Part shown: in pieces, positions 9,109 through 15,556 of the stretch | How the letters are laid out: each line of letters starts with the position of its first letter | How positions within the stretch are numbered: position 1 is the stretch's first letter | Assembly (NCBI GenBank): GCA_028868335.1 | Contig: JAGWUU010000037.1 | Location: forward strand, 1 to 15,556 | Direction: 5' to 3' | DNA from: Sphingomonadales bacterium | GTDB lineage: Bacteria > Pseudomonadota > Alphaproteobacteria > Sphingomonadales > Sphingomonadaceae | DNA length: 15,556 nucleotides | Position numbers and translations under genes: made by a program | Notes under the pieces: model-generated | Database searches by the model: none | The model's input: only the letters and a program-made list of their open reading frames with translations | Told to the model about the DNA's origin: nothing

Positions 9109-9585
9109 GTGAAAGCTCTTTTTGCAATTGCCTTGGCGCTAACTGCCGCACCGTTGCTGGCGGACGCGCAAACCGATGCACTGACCCACCCCATTGGCCA
9201 GTTCATCGACGGGTTCAATAAGGGCGACACGCGCTCCGCCTATGCCGCTTATGCGCCCGGAAATGTATCGATTACTGATGAGTTCGCACCGCATATCTGG
9301 ACCGGGCCCAAGGCTCCTCAGGCCTGGGCGGCGCAGTATGATGTCCACGCCAAGGCCACCGGCGTGACCGACGGTGTGGTTACCTGGTCGGCTCCGACGC
9401 GCGTCGAGGTCGAGCGGGCGGTGGCCTATGTCATCGTGCCCACGCTCTACACCTACAAGGAAAAGGGGCAGCCAACGCGCGAAGAGGGGCAGATGACATT
9501 CGTGCTGGTCAGGATCGGCAAGGCCTGGAAAATTCGCGGCTGGACCTGGTCTGGCGTGCCGCCGCATCCAGCAGGTAAAGGCTGA
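9109..9585 (+). CDS. Exported SnoaL/NTF2-like protein
   Basis: Small protein of 158 residues with a signal peptide (MKALFAIALALTAAPLLADA) and a mature part resembling the SnoaL/DUF4440 branch of the NTF2-like fold. The visible pattern includes PIGQFIDGFNKGDTRSAYAAYAPGNVSITDEFAPHIWTGPKAPQAW, then alternating beta strands ending MTFVLVRIGKAWKIRGWTWSG. The fold forms a cone-shaped pocket used by isomerases, cyclases or as a binding domain; no catalytic residue assignment is possible here. The frame also opens at a GTG at 9091, but the GTG at 9109 has GGGGAG at 9096-9101 and begins the signal peptide exactly, so I chose it. A TTGACA at 9051-9056 could be a -35 element, though no convincing -10 follows. 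It lies 64 bases after uvrC and converges with the next gene. Confidence 0.78.
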   Translation: MKALFAIALALTAAPLLADAQTDALTHPIGQFIDGFNKGDTRSAYAAYAPGNVSITDEFAPHIWTGPKAPQAWAAQYDVHAKATGVTDGVVTWSAPTRVEVERAVAYVIVPTLYTYKEKGQPTREEGQMTFVLVRIGKAWKIRGWTWSGVPPHPAGKG

Positions 9586-9646
9586 GGGTCTATCGTGTGA
9601 GCGCTCGACGGCGTCGTGTGGTTTGGCGAAGCAGCACCTTCGAAGC

Positions 9647-10834
9647 CTACCGCGCCGCATCCACCAGCGCCTGCACCTGCCGATAAAACGCCTCCCTTGC
9701 CGCGGGCTCGGGGCCTTCTGTCGCCCTGGTCCAGTCGGCATTGCTGGCGATTACCAGGTGACGCTTGGGGTCAATGAAGATGCCTTGGCCAAAGATGCCC
9801 TGCGCAGCGACGGAGCCATCGTCGTAAGTCCACCACTGGAAGCCGTAACCCCGGCCAGGGTGGCCGATGTCTTTCTGCTTGTGCGTCGCCTGGGCAAACC
9901 AGTCCTCGGGAACGATCTGTTTTCCGCCCCTGTTGCCGTTCGCCAGCACGAACAGCCCGAAGCGAGCATAGTCGCGGGTGGCGGCCTGGATGCAGCAGCC
10001 AGCGATTTCATGCCCGGTCGCGCCGAGCAGCCACGTCGCCCTGGCTTCCATGCCGCCGGGCTGCCAGATCTTCTCCTGAAGGTATTGTGCCAGCGGCTTC
10101 TTCACCGCGGAGGACACCAGCACGCCGATCAGGTTGGTTTCGCCGGTGTTATAGTGCCACACCTCGCCCGGCGGATGGGCCCGGGGCAGCTTGCGCATGT
10201 AGCTGACCGTGGCGTCCACCCCCGGATCGGGCCGCGCGTTGTTGAATTTCGCGACGTCAGCGTTCGGGTCCTCGTAGTTCTCGTTCCATGCAACGCCCGA
10301 ACTCATGGTGAGGAGTTGGCGGATCGAGACGTCGTCGTATGCGGAACCGCGAAGATCCGGCACATAGGCGCTGACTTTGTCATCGAGACTCCTGATCGCC
10401 CCATCCTTGATCGCCGCACCCACCAGCGTCGAGGTAAACGACTTGGCGACCGAAAAGCTGGTCCAGCGGCCATGGGCATCGAAGCCCATGCCGTAGCGCT
10501 CGAACCGGACCTTGCCGTCCTGCACGATCACGATCCCGGCAAGGCGCTGGCCGTTGGCATAGGCGTCGAAGCCCGGGATGGTCAGCGGTTTGCCCGCCGG
10601 AAGCGGCAGTGGGGTGGGCGAAGGGGCGATTTCGTGCATCTTGGCCAGAACGGGCAACCGATCGAGCGCGCGGAAGGCAGCGTCGCGTTGATCCTGCGAC
10701 CACGACAGGACATCGGTGTTGGTCGGCAATTCCGCGAGGAGGCCACGGGTTTCCTTGTCGAGGCTGGCGTACCATCCGGCCCCGCCCAGCAGCAGCGCGG
10801 CGAGGGCGGTGAAAACTACTGTCCGTTTGCGCAT
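9647..10834 (-). CDS. Membrane-anchored serine hydrolase, beta-lactamase/NylB-like
   Basis: Serine hydrolase of the class C beta-lactamase/penicillin-binding fold, 395 residues. The SxxK motif is Ser128-Val-Ala-Lys131 in SFSVAKSFTS, and the catalytic tyrosine is Tyr228 in WHYNTGETNLIG. The Ser-Lys-Tyr arrangement and the 100-residue spacing resemble 6-aminohexanoate-dimer hydrolase (Ser112, Lys115, Tyr215). The third motif is FGQGIFIDP rather than KTG, so it is more likely an esterase or amide hydrolase than a resistance beta-lactamase. Residues 1-25 (MRKRTVVFTALAALLLGGAGWYASL) are an uncleaved signal anchor or signal peptide. The start at 10834 has GAGAAGG just upstream; a longer frame opens at 10873. 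The gene lies 81 bases downstream of tesB on the same strand and may share its transcript. Substrate unknown. Confidence 0.88.
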   Translation of the reverse strand: MRKRTVVFTALAALLLGGAGWYASLDKETRGLLAELPTNTDVLSWSQDQRDAAFRALDRLPVLAKMHEIAPSPTPLPLPAGKPLTIPGFDAYANGQRLAGIVIVQDGKVRFERYGMGFDAHGRWTSFSVAKSFTSTLVGAAIKDGAIRSLDDKVSAYVPDLRGSAYDDVSIRQLLTMSSGVAWNENYEDPNADVAKFNNARPDPGVDATVSYMRKLPRAHPPGEVWHYNTGETNLIGVLVSSAVKKPLAQYLQEKIWQPGGMEARATWLLGATGHEIAGCCIQAATRDYARFGLFVLANGNRGGKQIVPEDWFAQATHKQKDIGHPGRGYGFQWWTYDDGSVAAQGIFGQGIFIDPKRHLVIASNADWTRATEGPEPAAREAFYRQVQALVDAAR

Positions 10835-10915
10835 GACCTTCTCACCCTCCCGCCGGCAATGCCATTCAAACACCAGGATTGGATCGCCTCGAGCGAAGCT
10901 GCGGCGCGGTGCCCT

Positions 10916-11806
10916 CTATTCTTTCGGCACGACCCTGCGGATCATCCCTTCCTGTGCGACGCTGGCGACGAGGCGGCCGTCGCGGGTGAATACCTGCCCG
11001 CGGTTGAAGCCGCGTCCATATCCGCTCCAAGGCGAGTCGGTCGCGTAGAGTAGCCATTCGTCGGCACGGAACGGTTCGTGGAACCAAACCGCATGGTCGA
11101 GGCTGGCGCTCATCACCTCGCCACGCGACCATGACAGGCCGTGGGGCAGCATTGCTGTGCCAAGCAGCGTCATGTCGCTGGCATAGGCCAGGATCGCGCG
11201 GTGGATGCGCGGATCGTCGGGCAGGGGGGCGACGGCCCTGAACCACGAGTGCGATCGCGGCGGCGCGGGCTTGGGATTGGTCCAGTGCCGCCCTTCGACC
11301 GCGCGCATCTCGACCGGGCGCGGCGCGAGGAAGTGGTGGCGCTGCTCGGGCCGTGCCTGATCGGCAAAGCGGCGGCGGACAACGGTTTCGCTTTCAAGGC
11401 TTTCGGGCGGGGGAACGTCGGGCATCGGCGCATCGACGTGGTGCAGGCCTTGCTCCTGTTTCTGGAAGCTGGCGGTGAGATTGAGGATCGGGCGACCCTG
11501 CTGGCTGGCGACGACCCGGCGATTGGAAAACGAGCCGCCATCGAAATCGCGCTCTACGGCATAGTCGGTTTCGAAATCCTCACTGCCGCCACGCAGGAAA
11601 TAGGCGTGGAGCGAATGCGCGGCGCGCGCCGGATCGACGGTTGCTTCGGCAGCGAGCAGAGCCTGGGCGATGACCTGTCCGCCGAACACGCGGCCAACCC
11701 CGCCGCGCTTCTTGCGGCCAATGAACTGGTCCTGGCCCTGTGGCTTGACCTCGAGCAATTTGATCAGGCCGGAGACGAGCTGTTCGGGGGTGTATTCGGC
11801 GTCCAT
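10916..11806 (-). CDS. tesB: Acyl-CoA thioesterase II
   Basis: Double hot-dog acyl-CoA thioesterase, 296 residues, hydrolysing medium- to long-chain acyl-CoA to fatty acid and CoA. Both hot-dog halves are present: the N-terminal one with RVFGGQVIAQALLAA and HSLHAYFLRGG, the C-terminal one with SLDHAVWFHEPFRADEWLLY and GRLVASVAQEGMIR. The residues aligned with E. coli TesB Asp204, Thr228 and Gln278 are Asp211, Ser235 and Gln285, a constant offset of seven. Thr to Ser at the middle position is conservative. The ATG at 11806 gives the expected N-terminus, although its ribosome binding site is weak. It lies downstream of the hppA terminator and 81 bases upstream of the serine hydrolase. A role in fatty acid turnover fits the lipid genes nearby. 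Confidence 0.95.
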   Translation of the reverse strand: MDAEYTPEQLVSGLIKLLEVKPQGQDQFIGRKKRGGVGRVFGGQVIAQALLAAEATVDPARAAHSLHAYFLRGGSEDFETDYAVERDFDGGSFSNRRVVASQQGRPILNLTASFQKQEQGLHHVDAPMPDVPPPESLESETVVRRRFADQARPEQRHHFLAPRPVEMRAVEGRHWTNPKPAPPRSHSWFRAVAPLPDDPRIHRAILAYASDMTLLGTAMLPHGLSWSRGEVMSASLDHAVWFHEPFRADEWLLYATDSPWSGYGRGFNRGQVFTRDGRLVASVAQEGMIRRVVPKE

Positions 11807-11888
11807 CCGGCTGCTTTGCGTTGCAATTCAGGACGCGTCAACAGGGTGCGGCACCTTGCAGAAACGAATGGTGCATGACGTGCAATGC

Positions 11889-11921
11889 AAAACCCCGCCC
11901 GGATCGCTCCGGACGGGGTTT
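11889..11921. terminator. Terminator downstream of hppA
   Basis: AAACCCCG (11890-11897) pairs with CGGGGTTT (11914-11921), and CCGGA (11899-11903) with TCCGG (11908-11912). One C-A mismatch separates the two helices, and the loop is 4 bases. Read on the minus strand, the stem ends in TTTT. It starts 28 bases after the hppA stop, so it terminates hppA and separates it from tesB. Confidence 0.88.
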
Positions 11922-11948
11922 GCTTCACCCTGCTGGTGGCAGTTGGCG

Positions 11949-14063
<2,115 letters not shown>

Positions 14064-14083
14064 GGACACGCTCCCCCTATTTG

Positions 14084-14157
14084 ACGGGTTGAAACCCGTT
14101 GGTTGCCCATAATGAAAGCCCCGCCGGACGGGGGGCTGCGGGGCGCACGCTAGTGCG
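14084..14157 (-). promoter_or_regulatory. Structured 5' leader of hppA
   Basis: On the minus strand, an AGCCCC/GGGGCT hairpin (14137-14132 with 14122-14117) is followed by TTTCATT, like a weak intrinsic terminator. A competing 7-bp pairing, GCCCCGC/GCGGGGC (14144-14138 with 14124-14118, written in plus-strand terms as 14118-14124 with 14138-14144), uses the same 3' arm. A further stem, ACGGGT/ACCCGT (14084-14089 with 14094-14099), ends five bases before the Shine-Dalgarno. A small CGCAC/GTGCG stem (14144-14148 with 14153-14157) lies upstream. Mutually exclusive stems hint at attenuation, but this is inference. Confidence 0.4.
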
Positions 14158-14175
14158 TGGTCGGCGGCAATGCAA
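14147..14175 (-). promoter_or_regulatory. Candidate hppA promoter
   Basis: On the minus strand, TTGCAT (14175-14170) and TAGCGT (14152-14147) are 17 bases apart. Transcription would begin near 14140, just ahead of the hairpins of the leader. The -10 match is modest, so confidence is low. Confidence 0.3.
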
Positions 14176-14243
14176 CCGGGTCGAAAGCGGTTTTTCCGGC
14201 ATTCTTGCCTGGGGACGCCAGTACACGCAGTTCCGTTTCGAAA

Positions 14244-14291
14244 CATGCGCCAGATCAAGGACTAATCCTGCTTTCTTGCCATGAATCATGG
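14244..14291. promoter_or_regulatory. Possible operators upstream of the desaturase unit
   Basis: Two sites lie in the divergent hppA/desaturase gap. ATGCG-CCAG-ATCAA (14244-14257) keeps one perfect FNR/FixK half-site and the TG...CA core of TTGAT-N4-ATCAA, with three mismatches in the other half. CCATGA-A-TCATGG (14279-14291) is a perfect 13-base palindrome about 43 bases before the small membrane protein gene. Either might bind a regulator; neither is proven. No RNA gene or other coding frame was seen in this gap of about 270 bases. Confidence 0.25.
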
Positions 14292-14333
14292 TTTGTGAGA
14301 AGTTGCGATCCTTGGTTTAAGTGGGGTTAACCA

Positions 14334-14528
14334 ATGCAATCCGCAGTAAAGCAGTTGTTTCACTGGATGCCGTTGCTGTTTGGAATCGGGTTCATCGCCC
14401 CGTTGATCGCGCAGATCATGGTGCGCTGGAACCTGCCGGTGCCCCTGGGGATGAGTCCGGTCGCGTTCGGGCTGTTGATCGGTGCGCCGTGGGGCTTGCT
14501 TACTGTGGTGCGGGGGCGCTGGCTGTGA
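14334..14528 (+). CDS. Small two-helix membrane protein upstream of desaturase
   Basis: A 64-residue protein with two hydrophobic segments: about 9-29 (FHWMPLLFGIGFIAPLIAQIM) and about 38-58 (LGMSPVAFGLLIGAPWGLLTV), joined by a short loop RWNLPVP, with a basic end RGRWL. I do not recognise a named family. The ATG at 14334 has GTGGGG at 14321-14326, seven bases upstream. The stop overlaps the GTG start of the desaturase as GTGA, so translation of the two is probably coupled. That spacing and the membrane character suggest it works with, or is stoichiometric to, the desaturase, but no direct evidence of a complex exists here. Confidence 0.75.
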   Translation: MQSAVKQLFHWMPLLFGIGFIAPLIAQIMVRWNLPVPLGMSPVAFGLLIGAPWGLLTVVRGRWL

Positions 14529-15493
14529 GCGAAGCCGATCCCGCGCTGGTCACGGCGACCATCACCGAACCCGGCCTTGCCCCTGCGGTCGATGCCCCGG
14601 CGCTGCCGCTTGGCCCGGAAGGGCTCGACCGCCACACCCGCCGCGACCTGCTCAAGGAAGAAATGGCGATTGCGCAGCAGTTTCACGGCGGCCGGATGTG
14701 GCCCTATGCCGTGGCGACCTTTGGCTGTTTCGCGGTGTGGCTGTCATTCTTCCCGCTGGCGATCACGGGCCACCTGAACCTGCCGCTGGCCTTCGTCCTG
14801 TCGTGCATCTTCGCCACCGGCGGCTATGTCACGAGCCACGAAGCGATGCATTCCAACATTGGCCGCCCCGGTGACAGGACCCGCTGGCTCAACGAGGCGG
14901 TTGGTGCGGTTTCGACGATCCCGATCGTCTTTCCCTTCTCGATGGCGCGGTTGATGCACCTTGAGCATCACTATCATTGCAACGATCCGGTCAAGGACCC
15001 TGACTACACCGATGAAGCGCCCAACGCGCTGATGGCGTGGTACAAGACGTGGTACAACCGTCAGCCGGGGGTCGACGGATCGATCCACCACTACAAGCGC
15101 ATCCTCGCCGAAATGGGGACGCCCGAGGCCGAGCGCGCGCTCAAGGAAACGCTGGTGCTGCAACTCGTATTTATGGCGGTGTTGTTCGCCATGGCGTGGA
15201 GCGGCTACGCGATCGAGGCGGCGCTGCTGTGGTGGTTGCCGCGCCACATCGGCCTCAGCTACATCCGCTTCTACTTGAGCTGGGCGCCGCACCACCCGCG
15301 CGAGGGGCACACTGGGCGCTATGACCAGGCCAATATCTTCAGGAGTCGGCTGGGCCACGTGATGTCGATGTGCATGGAAACGCACCTCATTCACCACCTC
15401 TATCCGAGCATCCCCAACCACCGGACGCGAGCGGCTTATTTTGCGCTGAAGCCGATCCTTGAAAAGCGCGGAGTGGATTGCAGCGCGCTTTAG
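14525..15493 (+). CDS. Membrane fatty acid desaturase / carotenoid hydroxylase-like di-iron enzyme
   Basis: Integral membrane non-haem di-iron oxygenase, 322 residues. The three histidine boxes are H105EAMH109, H145LEHHYH151 and H287LIHHLYP, with hydrophobic stretches between them (about 57-95 and 210-240). The boxes NDPVKDPDY and HLIHHLYPSIP resemble both bacterial fatty acid desaturases and CrtR-type beta-carotene hydroxylases, so the substrate cannot be fixed by eye. About 50 N-terminal residues are Ala/Pro-rich and probably cytosolic. The open frame extends to 14321, but the natural start is the GTG at 14525, which overlaps the TGA of the small membrane protein gene. The Shine-Dalgarno is a poor GGGGG at 14512-14516, consistent with coupled translation. 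A hairpin follows the stop. Confidence 0.88.
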   Translation: MSEADPALVTATITEPGLAPAVDAPALPLGPEGLDRHTRRDLLKEEMAIAQQFHGGRMWPYAVATFGCFAVWLSFFPLAITGHLNLPLAFVLSCIFATGGYVTSHEAMHSNIGRPGDRTRWLNEAVGAVSTIPIVFPFSMARLMHLEHHYHCNDPVKDPDYTDEAPNALMAWYKTWYNRQPGVDGSIHHYKRILAEMGTPEAERALKETLVLQLVFMAVLFAMAWSGYAIEAALLWWLPRHIGLSYIRFYLSWAPHHPREGHTGRYDQANIFRSRLGHVMSMCMETHLIHHLYPSIPNHRTRAAYFALKPILEKRGVDCSAL

Positions 15494-15495
15494 AG

Positions 15496-15514
15496 CGGCC
15501 GTTCCCGGCCGTTT
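15496..15514. terminator. Short terminator-like hairpin after the desaturase
   Basis: CGGCCG (15496-15501) pairs with CGGCCG (15506-15511) around a TTCC loop, then TTT. The T-tract is short, so it may be a weak terminator of the desaturase transcript. It begins three bases after the stop codon. Confidence 0.45.
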
Positions 15515-15523
15515 GCTGCGGCC

Positions 15524-15556
15524 TTAGTGTTCGTAGCCGAGCGTGCCTGACGGGGC
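15524..15556 (-). CDS. Possible 3' end of a converging gene (partial)
   Basis: On the minus strand, a frame enters from the right edge and ends APSGTLGYEH followed by TAA (stop at 15526-15524). The position just after a hairpin that closes the desaturase gene, and the codon-like composition, suggest a converging gene. With only ten codons visible, neither product nor reality can be established. Confidence 0.3.
   Translation of the reverse strand, partial: APSGTLGYEH

Noticed and set aside
9586..9646. Possible terminator between the convergent SnoaL-like and serine hydrolase genes
   Set aside because: Only a weak CGAAG/CTTCG pairing without a T-tract is present, so I do not call a terminator.
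9623..11053. Long plus-strand open frame opposite the serine hydrolase
   Set aside because: It is antisense to a gene with clear catalytic motifs. Its translation has no family signature and crosses the gap into tesB, as expected for a GC-rich shadow frame.
14064..14258. N-terminal extension of hppA to an ATG at 14258
   Set aside because: It would add 65 non-hydrophobic residues across the hairpin-rich leader, while a strong Shine-Dalgarno precedes the GTG at 14063 and gives the family-typical N-terminus.

Overview
The window is ordinary, densely packed chromosome from a high-GC alphaproteobacterium. It is most probably a sphingomonad (Novosphingobium/Sphingomonas-like). This is inferred from the style of the proteins, the rpoA-rplQ end of the ribosomal protein operon, a K+-independent H+-pyrophosphatase, and a dispersed palindromic intergenic repeat of a type common in sphingomonads. 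I see no phage, insertion sequence, CRISPR array, tRNA or rRNA. No gap between genes exceeds 300 bases.

Layout, left to right. (1) 1-862: end of the alpha operon, with the rpoA 3' end, a palindromic repeat, rplQ and a strong terminator. (2) 882-3011: a secreted prolyl oligopeptidase whose ribosome binding site lies almost directly after the rplQ terminator. (3) 3139-4441: two tandem, diverged paralogues encoding small exported proteins with a shared glycine/alanine hydrophobic core and a conserved cysteine pair, closed by a terminator. (4) 6984-4514, minus strand: a two-gene lipid unit, a WS/DGAT acyltransferase with a long lysine-rich histone-like tail and an alpha/beta hydrolase overlapping it by 4 bases. 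(5) 7104-9585, plus strand: uvrC, divergent from the acyltransferase, then a small exported SnoaL/NTF2-like protein. (6) 14063-9647, minus strand: hppA, a terminator, tesB and a membrane-anchored serine hydrolase of the beta-lactamase/NylB type. (7) 14334-15493, plus strand: a 64-residue two-helix membrane protein overlapping a membrane desaturase/hydroxylase by 4 bases. The last bases probably hold the end of a converging gene.

Functional themes are lipid chemistry (WS/DGAT, lipase-like hydrolase, acyl-CoA thioesterase, desaturase) and core housekeeping (RNA polymerase, ribosome, nucleotide excision repair, pyrophosphate-driven proton pumping). No single exotic system stands out. The most unusual elements are the histone-H1-like tail on the acyltransferase, the exported cysteine-pair paralogues with shared upstream inverted motifs, the structured hppA leader, and the coupled small membrane protein plus desaturase. 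Several starts were moved from the longest open frame to internal TTG, GTG or ATG codons with good Shine-Dalgarno sequences. Promoter, operator and attenuator proposals are by eye and tentative.
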